Below are positions 28,767-38,690 of a stretch of 56,823 nt of DNA, one piece after another. The stretch's first letter is position 1; each line of letters opens with the position of its first letter. The notes under the pieces are model-generated. The model ran no database searches and was not told where the DNA came from. It saw only the letters and a program-made list of their open reading frames with translations. The DNA lies in NCBI GenBank assembly GCA_026984215.1, contig JALSSO010000066.1, forward strand, positions 1 to 56,823, in the 5' to 3' direction. The position numbers and the translations under genes were made by a program. Source of the DNA: Gammaproteobacteria bacterium. Lineage in GTDB: Bacteria; Pseudomonadota; Gammaproteobacteria; JAJDOJ01.

Positions 28767-29725
28767 GCGCTGGGGGCGGCTGGCGGCCCTCGGCCTCCCT
28801 GCGGGCGCTGCGGGCGCGGGCCGAGCTGCTGGCGGCGATTCGTGCCTTCTTCGCCGAGCGCGGCGTGCTGGAAGTGGACTGTCCGGCGTTGGGCGCCGCA
28901 GGGGCGCCCGATGCGTGGATCGAGCCCTTCCGGGTGCGTACCCCGCATGGGCCGCGGTTCCTGCACACCTCCCCGGAGCTCGCCATGAAGCGTCTGCTGG
29001 CCGCGGGCTCGGGCGACATCTATTTTCTCGGGCACGTGTACCGTGCCGGGGAGTGGGGACGGCGGCACAACCCCGAGTTCACCCTGCTGGAATGGTACCG
29101 CCTCGGTTGGGACCATCATCGTCTCATGGAGGAGGTGGCGGCGCTGGTGGCGGCGCTCTTTCCCCCGGCGGCCGAGCACCCCCCCGAGAAACTGACCTAC
29201 GAGACGGCCTTTCGGCGCAGCCTGGGTATAGACCCGTGGACGGCCGGGGCCGGCGAGCTGGCGCGGGTCGCCGGGCGGCGGGGTTTGACGGGGGGGGCGG
29301 ATTGGGACCGGGCCGCCTGGCTCGACCTGCTGTTTGCAGAAATCGTGGCCCGGGATTTCCCCGCCGATCGTCTCACCCTGGTCCACGATTTTCCCCCGGA
29401 GCAGGCAGCGCTCGCCCGCCTGCGGGAGGGGCCACGGCCGCGGGCCGAACGCTTCGAGCTCTTCTGGGGTCCGATGGAGCTCGCCAACGGGTTTCATGAA
29501 CTGACCGATGCGGTCGAGCAGCGCGCCCGTTTCGAGGGTGAGCGGACCCGGCGCCGGGCGGCGGGCCTTCCGGAGGTGCCGCCGGATGCGCGGTTTTTGG
29601 CCGCGCTGGAGGCGGGCCTGCCCGACTGCGCCGGCGTGGCGCTGGGCGTGGACCGCCTGCTGATGGAGATCCTGGGAGCCGATCAGATCGGCGCCGTGCT
29701 GCCGTTCGACTGGTCGCGGGCCTGA
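28763..29725 (+). CDS. epmA: EF-P--lysine ligase EpmA
   Basis: A truncated class II lysyl-tRNA-synthetase paralogue (320 aa) without anticodon-binding domain. It activates (R)-beta-lysine and attaches it to Lys34 of EF-P. Visible are [16 protein letters not shown] (motif 2 area), the [13 protein letters not shown] segment, [14 protein letters not shown], and the C-terminal motif 3 region [11 protein letters not shown]. It starts at GTG 28763, overlapping the efp stop by 4 bp. Its 3' end overlaps psd on the other strand by 43 bp (29683-29725), so the two convergent genes share coding sequence. Confidence 0.96.
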   Translation: MSAGGGWRPSASLRALRARAELLAAIRAFFAERGVLEVDCPALGAAGAPDAWIEPFRVRTPHGPRFLHTSPELAMKRLLAAGSGDIYFLGHVYRAGEWGRRHNPEFTLLEWYRLGWDHHRLMEEVAALVAALFPPAAEHPPEKLTYETAFRRSLGIDPWTAGAGELARVAGRRGLTGGADWDRAAWLDLLFAEIVARDFPADRLTLVHDFPPEQAALARLREGPRPRAERFELFWGPMELANGFHELTDAVEQRARFEGERTRRRAAGLPEVPPDARFLAALEAGLPDCAGVALGVDRLLMEILGADQIGAVLPFDWSRA

Positions 29726-30570
29726 GCCGGGCAGCGGCCCAGCGCCTGGCCCACGCGCACCGGCCGCTCGGGCGCCAGCACCGGATTCCATTGCACCGGC
29801 GTGGCCAACAGAACGATCACCGTGGAGCCCATGTTGAAGCGCCCGAGTTCCGCCCCACGGGGCAGGCGGGGGCCCTCGCCGCCGTACTCCCAGCGGCGGA
29901 TCCCTCCGCGCCGCGCCGGCGTGACAGCACCCGCCCACACGGTTTCGATGGCGGCCACGTTGATGGCGCCCACGAGCACCACGGCCATCGGACCGTGGGC
30001 GGTCTCGAACCAGCAGACCACGCGCTCGTTGCGCGCGAACAGGCCTGGGATGTGGCGGGTGGCGAACGGTGCCACCGTGTAGAGCCGTCCGGGCACGTGG
30101 ATCATGCGCCGCAGGCGTCCCGCGCAGGGCATGTGGACCCGGTGGTAATCGCGCGGGGAGAGATACACGGTGCACCAGGCCCCTTCGTCGAACGGGCGGG
30201 CGTCGCGCGGATCGCCGCCCAGCAACCGCTCGGCCGTGAACGGCATGCCCTTGGCTTGCAGTAATCGGCCCGAATCCAGTTTGCCGAGGGCTTGGATCCG
30301 GCCGTCGGCGGGCGAGACCACGGTGTCCTCGTCGCCCTCCAGGGGCCGGGCCCCGGGGCGCAGGGCGCGCACGAAGAACGCGTTGAAGGTGGCATAGCTC
30401 GCCGGGTCGGGTCGTTGGGCCTCGGACAGATCCACGCGGTAGCGCTTGACGAACCAACGGATGAGGGCCGGCACCCACGGCCCCCGCCGTCTCGTGAACC
30501 AATAGGTCACCCGTGAGACCAGGTGGTGGGGGAGCAGGTGAAACGACCAGGCCTTGAGGCGGGAACCCAT
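29683..30570 (-). CDS. psd: Phosphatidylserine decarboxylase proenzyme
   Basis: Makes phosphatidylethanolamine at the inner membrane. The 295-aa proenzyme has the conserved FNAFFVRALRPGARPL segment, VVSPADGR, the catalytic DYHRVHMP block and the self-cleavage site MGSTVIVL, where cleavage between Gly and Ser makes the pyruvoyl cofactor. E. coli has LGST; Met replaces Leu here. The C-terminus ([13 protein letters not shown] onward) overlaps the end of epmA. ATG 30570 begins MGSRLKAWSFHLLPHHLVSR, typical of the family. It is divergent from the GGDEF-EAL gene across 168 bp. Confidence 0.96.
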   Translation of the reverse strand: MGSRLKAWSFHLLPHHLVSRVTYWFTRRRGPWVPALIRWFVKRYRVDLSEAQRPDPASYATFNAFFVRALRPGARPLEGDEDTVVSPADGRIQALGKLDSGRLLQAKGMPFTAERLLGGDPRDARPFDEGAWCTVYLSPRDYHRVHMPCAGRLRRMIHVPGRLYTVAPFATRHIPGLFARNERVVCWFETAHGPMAVVLVGAINVAAIETVWAGAVTPARRGGIRRWEYGGEGPRLPRGAELGRFNMGSTVIVLLATPVQWNPVLAPERPVRVGQALGRCPAQARDQSNGSTAPI

Positions 30571-30738
30571 TGCGGAAGACTTCCTCGCGGGGGATGCGGA
30601 GGCTGCAGGGACCAGCCGCTACTATACCCAAAATCCACCGCATTCACGGGAACGGGATCACGTTCGCCTGTCGCGCGGCTTGCAGCGCCCCGGCGGCTGA
30701 GGGATCATCCCGGCCACTGTTCCGGCTCCCACGTCTCC

Positions 30739-32445
30739 ATGATGCCAGCACCCGAAGACGCCCCCCTCCAGGCCGCGCGCTCGGCACTTTGGTATGGCTG
30801 GCTGCGGCCGCGCGGGCTGCGGGCGGTGGTGGTGGTGGGGGTCATCGCCCTGGCCCTGCTCGGTGTCGCGGGGCTGGTCTATACGACCGGCGGGCTGAAG
30901 TACGTCTATGCCCACACCATGTACCTGCCGATCCTGTTGGCGGCACTGGCCTTCGGGGTCCCCGGGGGGTTGCTGGCGGCCGTGGCCGCCGGACTGCTGC
31001 TCGGCCCCTATATGCCGCTGGAGGTCGCATCGGGGGAGTCGCAGGACACGCTGAACTGGCTCTATCGGATCGGGTTCTTCGTCCTGGTCGGTACGGTGGC
31101 CGGCGCGGCGGCCACCGCATTCAAGCGTCATCTGGACTGGCAGGCCTGGCTGCTGCATCACAATCCGCTCACCGGTCTGCCGAACCAGGCGGCCCTGCTC
31201 GAAGAGCTGCGGACCAACCCGGCGGCATCCGTGGGTCTGATGGTGGTCCAGATCGACAATCTGCTGGAGATCTCCAACACCCTGGGCTACGACGCCGTCA
31301 ACCGGGTGATCCAGACACTGGCCGCCCGACTGAACGAATGTCGGCCCCCGGACGCGCGGGTCTATCACTACCACCCGGAGCGGCTTGCGCTGTTGCTGCC
31401 CGGGGCGACCCGCGAGGAGTTGGAGGCGGTCGCCGGGCAACTCCATCCGAAGCTTTCCCGGGCACTGGAGGTGGACGGGGTGCCCGTGTATGTGGACATC
31501 TACCTGGGAGCCATCGCCCAGGACGGCCACATCGTGCATGGCGACGACCTGGTCAAGAAGGCCGACGCCGCCATGGCTTACGCACATGACCGTTCCGCGC
31601 CCTTCGCCGTGTACGGGAAGGACGTGGAGGCTCCGAGCCGAGAATCGCTTTCGCTGCTGGGCGGCCTGCCGGAAGCGCTGCGCCGCGGACATCTCGTGCT
31701 CCACTATCAGCCCAAGGTGCGTCTCAAAAGCGGTACCACCGACGGTGTGGAGGCATTGATCCGCTGGAATCACCCGAACCTGGGATTGCTCTCGCCGGCC
31801 AAGTTCGTTCCCCTGCTGGAGGACACCGAACTGGTGCAGACGGTCACCCAGTGGGTGTTGCGCGCCGCATGCCGGCAGCTCGCACGCTGGCGGTCGTTGG
31901 GCTTCGATCTCACCGTGGCGGTGAACGTCACGGCCCGAAATCTCATGCAGGAGGACTTCCATCATGTGGTGGATTCCTGCCTGCGGGAGTTTTCCGTGCC
32001 TGCCCGGGCGCTGGAGATCGAGGTCACCGAGTCGGCGTTGATGCGCGACCCCGGGCACGTGCTTCGCATCCTGGAGCGCCTGAAGCGGCACGGCCATCCC
32101 ATCGCCATCGACGACTTCGGCACCGGCTATTCCTCCCTGGCCTATCTGGCGGATTTCCCGGCCTCGGCGGTGAAGATCGACCAGGCGTTCATCCGAGTGA
32201 TCGAGCAGCGCCCGCGGGTGGAGGCCATCGTCTGCCACGCCATCGAGATGGCCAGGGCGGTGGGGATGCACGTGGTCGCCGAGGGCGTGGAGACGGAGTC
32301 GGTCGCCCGGCTCCTGGCGTCCATGGGCTGCGAATACGGCCAGGGCTATTACTTCTCGCGGCCCATTGCGGCCGAGTCGCTCACCGCCTTGCTGTACGAC
32401 CCGGCCCGGTGGCCCGGAAGGCGTTTGGAGGGCGCCGGCGGCTAG
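30739..32445 (+). CDS. Membrane GGDEF-EAL protein, likely c-di-GMP phosphodiesterase
   Basis: 568 aa: three to four N-terminal membrane helices (about 28-50, 55-85, 108-128), a GGDEF domain (about 140-300) and an EAL domain (about 310-560). The GGDEF signature is lost (YHYHPERLALLL), so cyclase activity is unlikely. The EAL site is complete: EALIRW, NVTARNL, EVTESAL, the IDDFGTGYSSLAYL loop, KIDQAFI and EGVET. It should hydrolyse c-di-GMP. I chose ATG 30739 (MMPAPE); the frame opens to 30523. The prmB gene follows after 9 bp, so they may share a transcript, although no functional link is obvious. Confidence 0.9.
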   Translation: MMPAPEDAPLQAARSALWYGWLRPRGLRAVVVVGVIALALLGVAGLVYTTGGLKYVYAHTMYLPILLAALAFGVPGGLLAAVAAGLLLGPYMPLEVASGESQDTLNWLYRIGFFVLVGTVAGAAATAFKRHLDWQAWLLHHNPLTGLPNQAALLEELRTNPAASVGLMVVQIDNLLEISNTLGYDAVNRVIQTLAARLNECRPPDARVYHYHPERLALLLPGATREELEAVAGQLHPKLSRALEVDGVPVYVDIYLGAIAQDGHIVHGDDLVKKADAAMAYAHDRSAPFAVYGKDVEAPSRESLSLLGGLPEALRRGHLVLHYQPKVRLKSGTTDGVEALIRWNHPNLGLLSPAKFVPLLEDTELVQTVTQWVLRAACRQLARWRSLGFDLTVAVNVTARNLMQEDFHHVVDSCLREFSVPARALEIEVTESALMRDPGHVLRILERLKRHGHPIAIDDFGTGYSSLAYLADFPASAVKIDQAFIRVIEQRPRVEAIVCHAIEMARAVGMHVVAEGVETESVARLLASMGCEYGQGYYFSRPIAAESLTALLYDPARWPGRRLEGAGG

Positions 32446-32454
32446 GCGTGGCCC

Positions 32455-33339
32455 ATGCGCAGACTGGGCGGGATCATCCGGTCCCTGGCCGCACGATTCG
32501 AGGCGCAGGGGCTGCACTTCGGTCACGGGACCGAGACGGCTTTCGACGAGGCGGCCTGGCTGGTGCTCCATGTCCTGGGGTTGCCGCTGGACCGTCCGGC
32601 ACCGGCCGATCGTCCCGTTCCCCCCGAGGCGGTGCGGGCCATCGAGCGCCTGGCGGCGGAGCGCATCCGTACCCGCAAGCCCATGGCCTATCTGTTGGGC
32701 GAGGCCTGGTTCGCGGGTCGCCGCTACGTGGTCGACGAGCGCGTGCTCGTGCCGCGTTCCCCCATGGCGGAGCTCGTCGGCGCGCGCTTCGCTCCGTGGT
32801 TGGCGCCGGGGCGGCCGGTACGGCGCATTCTCGATCTGTGCGCGGGCAGCGGGTGCATCGGCATCGCCTGCGCCCATGCCTTCCCCGAGGCGGCGGTGGA
32901 CCTGGGCGAGCTCTGCGAGGGTGCGCTCGAGGTCGCGCGCGCCAACATCGCGTTGCACGGCCTGGAGGGGCGGGTGCGCGCCGTGCGTTCGGACCTGTTC
33001 GATGCCTTCGTGGGTCGGCGCTACGACCTGATCGTCAGCAATCCGCCCTATGTGCCCCGGGCGGAGCTGGCGCGGCTCCCGGCCGAATATCTGCGCGAAC
33101 CGGTGCTCGGTCTGGCCGCCGGCGAAGACGGTCTGGACCTAGTGCGAAGGATCCTGGGCGCGGCCGCAGCGCACCTCGCCGACGACGGGTTGCTGGTGGT
33201 GGAGGTCGGCGCCCAGGCCCCCGTCTTGGAGGCCGCGTTTCCGCGCACGGCCTTCCAATGGGTGGCATTCGAGCACGGTGGGGAGGGTGTGTTCGTGCTG
33301 GAGGCGGCGCAGTGCGCGGAGCTTGCCGCGCGCCGCTGA
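32455..33339 (+). CDS. prmB: Ribosomal protein L3 N5-glutamine methyltransferase
   Basis: An SAM-dependent methyltransferase that modifies a glutamine of ribosomal protein L3. It has 294 aa: an N-terminal helical domain, SAM motif I ILDLCAGSGCIGIA, and the Gln-binding SNPPYVP motif. PMAYLLGEAWFAGRRYVVDE plus the VPRSPMAELV stretch favour PrmB over PrmC. In motif II the usual DIS is replaced (VDLGELCEGALEVA), with Glu taking the acidic role, a mild oddity. aroC follows 57 bp downstream, the usual gammaproteobacterial neighbour. Confidence 0.95.
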   Translation: MRRLGGIIRSLAARFEAQGLHFGHGTETAFDEAAWLVLHVLGLPLDRPAPADRPVPPEAVRAIERLAAERIRTRKPMAYLLGEAWFAGRRYVVDERVLVPRSPMAELVGARFAPWLAPGRPVRRILDLCAGSGCIGIACAHAFPEAAVDLGELCEGALEVARANIALHGLEGRVRAVRSDLFDAFVGRRYDLIVSNPPYVPRAELARLPAEYLREPVLGLAAGEDGLDLVRRILGAAAAHLADDGLLVVEVGAQAPVLEAAFPRTAFQWVAFEHGGEGVFVLEAAQCAELAARR

Positions 33340-33396
33340 GCCGGCCCCGTCTGCGCCGCGCAACCCCGGCCCGTGCTTCGGGTACAATCCCCACCC

Positions 33397-34506
33397 ATGT
33401 CCGGCAATACCTTCGGCAAGCTGTTCTCGGTGACCTCCTTCGGCGAGAGCCACGGGCCGGCCATCGGCTGTATCGTGGACGGCTGCCCCCCGGGCATGCC
33501 GCTCAGCGAGGCCGACATCCAGGCGGAGCTGGAGCGCCGGCGTCCCGGCAAGAGCCGCCATACCACGCAGCGACGGGAACCCGACGAGGTGCGCATCCTG
33601 TCGGGGGTGTTCGAGGGCCGGACCACGGGCACGCCCATCGGCATGATCATCCACAATCAGGATCAGCGCTCGCGCGACTATGCCGAGATCGCCGAGCGTT
33701 TCCGGCCGGGCCATGCGGACTACACCTATTTCCAGAAATACGGGCTGCGGGACTACCGCGGCGGCGGCCGATCCTCGGCCCGCGAGACGGCCATGCGCGT
33801 GGCCGCCGGGGCCATCGCCAAGAAATACCTGCGCGAACGCTACGGGGTGGAGATTCGCGGATTCCTCTCCCAGCTCGGCCCGCACCGCCCGGCCCGGATG
33901 GACTGGGCCGTGGTGGAGGACAATCCGTTTTTCTGGCCCGACGCCGACCAGGTGCCCGAGCTGGAGCGCTACATGGATGCCCTGCGCAAGGCGGGGGATT
34001 CGATCGGCGCCCGCGTGACCACGGTGGCCCGGGGGGTGCCCCCGGGGTGGGGGGAGCCGGTCTTCGACCGCCTTGACGCCGAGATCGCCCACGCCATGAT
34101 GAGTATCAACGCGGTTAAGGGCGTGGAGATCGGCGCGGGATTCCAGGCCGTGGAGCAGCAGGGCAGCGAACACCGCGACGAGATCACACCCGAAGGGTTC
34201 CTCGGCAACGACGCGGGGGGCGTGCTCGGGGGGATCTCCTCCGGCCAGGACATCGTGGTGCACATCGCCCTCAAGCCCACCTCCAGCATCCGGATCCCTG
34301 GTCGCAGCATCGACGTGCACGGCCGGCCCGTGGAAGTGGTCACCAAAGGCCGCCACGATCCCTGCGTGGGCATCCGGGCCACACCCATCGCCGAGGCCAT
34401 GCTGGCCATCGTGCTCATGGACCACGCGCTGCGCCACCGGGCCCAGAACGCCGACGTGGACAGCGGTCTGAGCCCGGTGCCGCCCGGCCGCTCCGAAGCG
34501 TTCTGA
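33397..34506 (+). CDS. aroC: Chorismate synthase
   Basis: Last step of the shikimate pathway: 5-enolpyruvylshikimate 3-phosphate to chorismate, using reduced FMN. The 369-aa protein contains the signatures [27 protein letters not shown] (loop with key Arg and Ser), [12 protein letters not shown] and the late [20 protein letters not shown] 33397 starts the conserved MSGNTFG. A 10-bp hairpin spans its stop codon, and a GTG-started MFS gene begins 30 bp later. Confidence 0.98.
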   Translation: MSGNTFGKLFSVTSFGESHGPAIGCIVDGCPPGMPLSEADIQAELERRRPGKSRHTTQRREPDEVRILSGVFEGRTTGTPIGMIIHNQDQRSRDYAEIAERFRPGHADYTYFQKYGLRDYRGGGRSSARETAMRVAAGAIAKKYLRERYGVEIRGFLSQLGPHRPARMDWAVVEDNPFFWPDADQVPELERYMDALRKAGDSIGARVTTVARGVPPGWGEPVFDRLDAEIAHAMMSINAVKGVEIGAGFQAVEQQGSEHRDEITPEGFLGNDAGGVLGGISSGQDIVVHIALKPTSSIRIPGRSIDVHGRPVEVVTKGRHDPCVGIRATPIAEAMLAIVLMDHALRHRAQNADVDSGLSPVPPGRSEAF

Positions 34507-34528
34507 GGCCGGGCCCCGCCCGGCCTCA
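34504..34528 (+). terminator. Hairpin over the aroC stop codon
   Basis: TGAGGCCGGG and CCCGGCCTCA form a perfect 10-bp stem around a 5-nt loop, beginning at the aroC TGA. No T-run follows, so it may attenuate or protect the 3' end rather than terminate. Confidence 0.45.
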
Positions 34529-34536
34529 CGCGGCCC

Positions 34537-35733
34537 GTGCACGAGGCGGTAGAGCACCCCCGCACCGGGCGGATTCCCTACGCCCGCCTGTCGGCGTTCT
34601 ATTTTTTCTATTTCGCGAGCCTGGGTGCCTTCATCCCGTTCTGGAGCCTGTACCTCCAGCATTTGGGACTTTCGGCCCCACGCATCGGGGCGGCCATGGC
34701 CGTGGTCATGGCCACCAAGATCGTGGCGCCCAATCTGTGGGGTTGGATCGCCGACCATTACGGGCAGCGGATGCGCATCATTCGCCTGGCCGGGTTGGCC
34801 GCGGTGGCGTGTTTCGCGCCGCTGGCCTTCACGCGCGGCTTCGGTTGGATCCTGTTCTGGCTGGGCGCGTTCGCCTTTTTCTGGAACGCGGCGCTGCCCC
34901 AGTTCGAGGCGGTCACGCTCAATCACCTGGGGCCGGACAGCCATCGATACGCGCGCGTCCGGCTGTGGGGTTCGGTCGGATTCATCCTGGCCGTGGCGGG
35001 CTTGCCGCACTGGCTTGCCGGGCCAGGCATCGAGCAACTGCCGGCGGTGGTGCTGGGGTTGCTGGCAGGGATCTGGCTCAACACCTTGTGGGTTCCCGAT
35101 CACCCGGGCGACCCCGGGGCCGCCCCCCCGCTGCGCCTGCGTGCGGTGCTGCGCCGGCCGGCCACGCTGGCCCTGCTGGCGGCCTGCCTGCTCGGTCAGG
35201 CCAGCCACGGCCCCTACTACGCCTTTTTCAGCATCTATCTCGAGGCGCACGGCTACAGCCGGGAGGCCGTGGGGTTGTACTGGGCGCTGGGCGTGGTGGC
35301 CGAGGTGCTCGTCTTTCTGGTGATCCACCGATGGTTGTGTCGCTTCGGTGCCGAACGGATCCTGCTCGCCGCGCTTTTGCTGACCGCCCTGCGCTGGTTG
35401 CTGTTGGCGGGCTTCGTGGAGGTGGCGCCCGTGCTGCTGGGAGCCCAGCTGTTGCATGCCGCGAGCTTCGGCCTGCTCCACGCCTCGGCCATCGAGCTGG
35501 TGCACCGCTTCTTTCCAGGGCGCCTGCAGGGGCGGGGGCAGGCCCTGTACTCCAGCACCAGCTTTGGTCTGGGTGGAGCCCTGGGCAGTCTCTACGCCGG
35601 GCGGTTGTGGGACGTCATGGGCGGCGGCGGTGTGTTCGCCGCCTCGGCCGCGGTGGCGTTGCTGGGGGCCTGGGCTGCGTGGCTGGGGTTGGCCCGTGTC
35701 CAGGCCCGATCGTCGAATGGGGTCGTGGGATGA
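34537..35733 (+). CDS. MFS transporter, HcaT/LacY-like (MFS_1_like)
   Basis: A 398-aa inner-membrane transporter with about 12 helices, resembling the 3-phenylpropionate transporter group. The N-terminal ARLSAFYFFYFASLGAFIPF with LYLQHLGLSA, the loop DHYGQRMRIIRLAG after helix 3, RLWGSVGFILAVAG, and SSTSFGLGGALGSLYAG are typical of that group. The start is GTG 34537; no upstream ATG fits. It follows aroC on the same strand. The substrate cannot be told from sequence, and the same family is widely found beside aroC in gammaproteobacteria without a known substrate. Confidence 0.85.
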   Translation: MHEAVEHPRTGRIPYARLSAFYFFYFASLGAFIPFWSLYLQHLGLSAPRIGAAMAVVMATKIVAPNLWGWIADHYGQRMRIIRLAGLAAVACFAPLAFTRGFGWILFWLGAFAFFWNAALPQFEAVTLNHLGPDSHRYARVRLWGSVGFILAVAGLPHWLAGPGIEQLPAVVLGLLAGIWLNTLWVPDHPGDPGAAPPLRLRAVLRRPATLALLAACLLGQASHGPYYAFFSIYLEAHGYSREAVGLYWALGVVAEVLVFLVIHRWLCRFGAERILLAALLLTALRWLLLAGFVEVAPVLLGAQLLHAASFGLLHASAIELVHRFFPGRLQGRGQALYSSTSFGLGGALGSLYAGRLWDVMGGGGVFAASAAVALLGAWAAWLGLARVQARSSNGVVG

Positions 35734-35742
35734 GGGAGCGGC

Positions 35743-36171
35743 TCAGGAGAGGAGACGGTACTGACGGAGCCAGTCCACCGCCGCGCGATCCTCGCGGAAT
35801 ACGCGCACGGGGTGCGCCGGCCGGTGGTAGAGCAGGAAGAGCTGCGCCAGGTGACGTTCCAGGGGGGTGGTGGCGAGCAGCGCCACGGCGGCGGTGATCG
35901 CGCCTACTTCCGGGCGCTGGGCGAACCGGTAGGCCTCCCATTCCACGTCCAGGATGCCGTGCCCCAGGACGAGCACCGGGACGCGGCGCCCCGCTGCGAT
36001 CGCTTGGTGCAAACGGTGTGCCTTCCGCACCAGATCGAGGGTGATCGAGGCGTGGAAACCATAATCGACGCGCAATACGCCATGGAGATCCATCCATACC
36101 CGGGGCGGCACGGAAGATGCGGCCGCCGAGTCCGCGCGGGAGCGCGCCATGGTTCGTGCACCCATTGCCAT
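35743..36171 (-). CDS. STAS/SpoIIAA-like small protein
   Basis: A 142-aa (or 140-aa) cytoplasmic protein. The sequence pattern (HASITLDLVRKAHRL, VPVLVLGHGILDVEWEAYRF, then AALLATTPLERHLAQLFLL and PVRVFREDRAAVDWL) matches the STAS/SEC14-like fold of the DUF7793 type, in which the last helix ends in a conserved Trp-Leu. Two in-frame ATGs are possible. GGAGG is only 2 bp from the ATG at 36171 and 8 bp from the one at 36165, so the second is the better start. It is convergent with the MFS gene (9 bp apart). The function is unknown. Confidence 0.65.
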   Translation of the reverse strand: MAMGARTMARSRADSAAASSVPPRVWMDLHGVLRVDYGFHASITLDLVRKAHRLHQAIAAGRRVPVLVLGHGILDVEWEAYRFAQRPEVGAITAAVALLATTPLERHLAQLFLLYHRPAHPVRVFREDRAAVDWLRQYRLLS

Positions 36172-36293
36172 GCCCTCCTAGCCGGGTATCTGCATACCGT
36201 ACCGGCACGGTCTGCGGGGGGCATGCGGAAGAACCCTAGGATTACGTGAAGAATCGTGACTCGTGTCACAGCGTGGCCTGCCGGGCTTGCAGG

Positions 36294-36323
36294 TTACATC
36301 GGCCGCCCACTCGCGGCTATAAT
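36294..36323 (+). promoter_or_regulatory. Promoter for tRNA-Leu (and possibly tig)
   Basis: TTACAT at 36294-36299 and a consensus TATAAT at 36318-36323 are 18 bp apart, about 75 bp before tRNA-Leu. The -10 is perfect and the -35 partial. Confidence 0.6.
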
Positions 36324-36398
36324 CCGCGGTCGGTCTGATTCCGCGTCGCCGTTGCGGCGTTCGCGTGTTGCGCAGACGTGCCGGACGACGCGGGACGA

Positions 36399-36483
<85 letters not shown>

Positions 36484-36568
36484 ATCGACCCCGTCCGCCC
36501 TTCGGCCCGTGTCCGGAGGGCGGCCCTATCATCGTGATTTCACGTCTGGATTTCAGAGGCTTTATTCG

Positions 36569-37852
36569 ATGCAAGCAACGGTGGAACCCACGGGCGCCCT
36601 GGGCCGCAAGATGACCATTCAGGTGCCCGCCGAGAAGATCGACACGGAGGTGGAAAAACGGCTGCGGGATCTGTCGCGGCGCGTGCGTCTGGACGGGTTC
36701 CGGCCCGGCAAGGTGCCGCTGCGGGTGGTGCGCCAGCGCTTCGGTCGGCAGGTGCTGCACGAGGTGGCCAGCGAGCTCATGCAGGAGAGCTATGCCGAGG
36801 CGCTCCAGGAGCATGACCTGAAGCCCGCCGGCATGGCCGAATTCTCGGTGGACTCGGTGGAGTTCCACAAGGATCTGGAGTTCGTCGCCGAGTTCGAGGT
36901 CTTTCCGGAGGTGCAGCCGGCGGCCATGGATGGGCTGGAGATCCGCAGGCCCCGGGTGGAGATCACCGAGGAGGACGTCGACCGGGTCATCGAGCGGTTG
37001 CGCGAGCAGCGCAAACGCTGGGTGGAGGTGGACCGGCCGGCCCGGCCGGGGGATCGGGTGACCTTCGATCTGGAGGCCACCGTGGATGGCGAGTCTTTCG
37101 AGGGGGGCAGCGGCAAGGACATCGAGCTGGAGCTGGGCGGCGGTCGCTGGGTGCCCGGCTTCGACGAACGGCTCGAAGGCGCGCGGGCCGGTGAGCACAG
37201 GTCCTTCGATCTGGAGTTCCCCGAGGATCACCGTAATCGGGACATCGCCGGCCGCACCGTGCATTTCGAGGTGGACCTCAAAAAGGTGGAGGAGCCGCAG
37301 CTGCCGGAGATCGACGAGGCCTTCGCCCGCGAGTTCGGCGTGGAGGAGGGGGGCGTGGAAGAACTTCGGCGCCAGGTGCGGTCCAACATGCAGAGAGAGC
37401 TGGAGGAGAAGATCCGCTCCGATCTCAAGGCCCAGGTGATGGACGCACTGCTGGAGCGCAACCCCGTCGAGGTTCCCTCCTCCCTGGTCGAGCAGGAGAT
37501 CAAGACCCTGCGCGAACAGACCATGCAGATGCTCGGGGTACAGGATCCCGAGCAGTTCCCCGACGAGCGCTTCGAGGAGCAGGCCCGCCGCCGCGTGGCC
37601 CTGGGGCTCATCATCGGCGCGATCGTGCGCGAGCGAGAGCTCACCCCGGATCCGGAGCGCGTGGCCCGGGAGATCGACCGGCTGGCCGAGAGCTACGAGG
37701 AGCCGGAGCTGCTCAAGGAATACTATCAGCGCAACGCCGAGGCCCGCCGGGAGGTGGAGGGCAAGGTGCTCGAGGACATGCTGGTGGACGCAGTGCTGGA
37801 GGAGGCGGAGGTCCGCGACGAGCACAAGGACTTCCAGAGCTACATGGGCTGA
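36569..37852 (+). CDS. tig: Trigger factor
   Basis: A ribosome-bound chaperone and prolyl isomerase, 427 aa. The N-terminal ribosome-binding domain has the signature loop GFRPGKVP (about 43-50). The FKBP-type isomerase domain spans about 150-245 (GDRVTFDLEATVDGESFEGG; GRWVPGFDERLEGARAGE). The C-terminal helical arms follow (EVPSSLVEQEIKTLREQ; MLGVQDPEQF). ATG 36569 gives the standard MQATVEPTG start. It heads the tig-clpP-clpX-lon-hupB-ppiD run, the classic gammaproteobacterial protein quality-control cluster. Confidence 0.97.
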   Translation: MQATVEPTGALGRKMTIQVPAEKIDTEVEKRLRDLSRRVRLDGFRPGKVPLRVVRQRFGRQVLHEVASELMQESYAEALQEHDLKPAGMAEFSVDSVEFHKDLEFVAEFEVFPEVQPAAMDGLEIRRPRVEITEEDVDRVIERLREQRKRWVEVDRPARPGDRVTFDLEATVDGESFEGGSGKDIELELGGGRWVPGFDERLEGARAGEHRSFDLEFPEDHRNRDIAGRTVHFEVDLKKVEEPQLPEIDEAFAREFGVEEGGVEELRRQVRSNMQRELEEKIRSDLKAQVMDALLERNPVEVPSSLVEQEIKTLREQTMQMLGVQDPEQFPDERFEEQARRRVALGLIIGAIVRERELTPDPERVAREIDRLAESYEEPELLKEYYQRNAEARREVEGKVLEDMLVDAVLEEAEVRDEHKDFQSYMG

Positions 37853-37903
37853 GCGGGATTCCCGCCCCGGCCGAGGCCATTCCCGTAACCACGGAGACCA
37901 CCG

Positions 37904-38524
37904 ATGACAGACATCAAGGCCCTCAATCTGGTGCCCATGGTCGTGGAGCAGACCGCCCGCGGCGAGCGCGCCTACGACATCTTCTCTCGACTGCTCAAGG
38001 AACGGGTGGTGTTCATCGTCGGGCCCATCGAGGATCACATGGCCAATCTGGTGGTGGCGCAGCTCCTGTTCCTGGAGTCGGAGAACCCCGACAAGGACAT
38101 CTCGCTCTACATCAATTCGCCTGGCGGTGCGGTGACCGCAGGCATGGCCATCTACGACACCATGCAGTTCATCAAGCCCGACGTGGGTACCTTGTGCGTG
38201 GGGCAGGCGGCGAGCATGGGCGCGTTGCTCCTGGCCGGCGGCGCGAAGGGCAAACGGTTCGTTCTGCCGCACTCACGGGTCATGATTCATCAGCCGCTGG
38301 GCGGCTTCCAGGGCCAGGCCACCGACATCGACATCCACGCGCGGGAGATTCTGCGCACACGCGACACCCTCAACCGGATCCTCGCCCATCACACCGGCCA
38401 ACCCATCGAGAAGATCCAGGAGGACACCGAGCGCGACAATTTCATGAGCGCCGCCGAGGCCATGGAATACGGCTTGGTGGACCAGGTGCTGGAGCGGCGC
38501 GCGGGAGCCGACAAGGCGCAATGA
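37904..38524 (+). CDS. clpP: ATP-dependent Clp protease proteolytic subunit
   Basis: A serine peptidase forming the double heptameric chamber used with ClpX or ClpA. The 206-aa protein has the catalytic Ser in [14 protein letters not shown], His in [11 protein letters not shown] and Asp in [10 protein letters not shown]. Residues before about 14 form the cleaved propeptide. It begins 51 bp after tig, and clpX follows after 166 bp. That gap contains imperfect hairpins but no clear gene. Confidence 0.98.
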   Translation: MTDIKALNLVPMVVEQTARGERAYDIFSRLLKERVVFIVGPIEDHMANLVVAQLLFLESENPDKDISLYINSPGGAVTAGMAIYDTMQFIKPDVGTLCVGQAASMGALLLAGGAKGKRFVLPHSRVMIHQPLGGFQGQATDIDIHAREILRTRDTLNRILAHHTGQPIEKIQEDTERDNFMSAAEAMEYGLVDQVLERRAGADKAQ

Positions 38525-38690
38525 ATCCCGGTCCCTGAGGGCTCTTCCGGGCTACACTCCAACGTGTGGGACAGGGGCCGGGTCGGGAGCCCGGCGGGCG
38601 GACGAACCGCCTATTCCGTAGACCCGGCGGGTTGAAACGGCCTGGCGAACGAGGCATGGTTAGTCGGGTAGCCCCCGGCAGAGGACCGTC

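Noticed and set aside
30658-32958. Minus-strand open frame opposite the GGDEF-EAL gene
   Set aside because: Compositional shadow; the plus strand carries complete EAL motifs.
33139-35505. Long minus-strand open frame over prmB, aroC and the MFS gene
   Set aside because: Antisense to three confident genes, low-complexity composition, no start signal.
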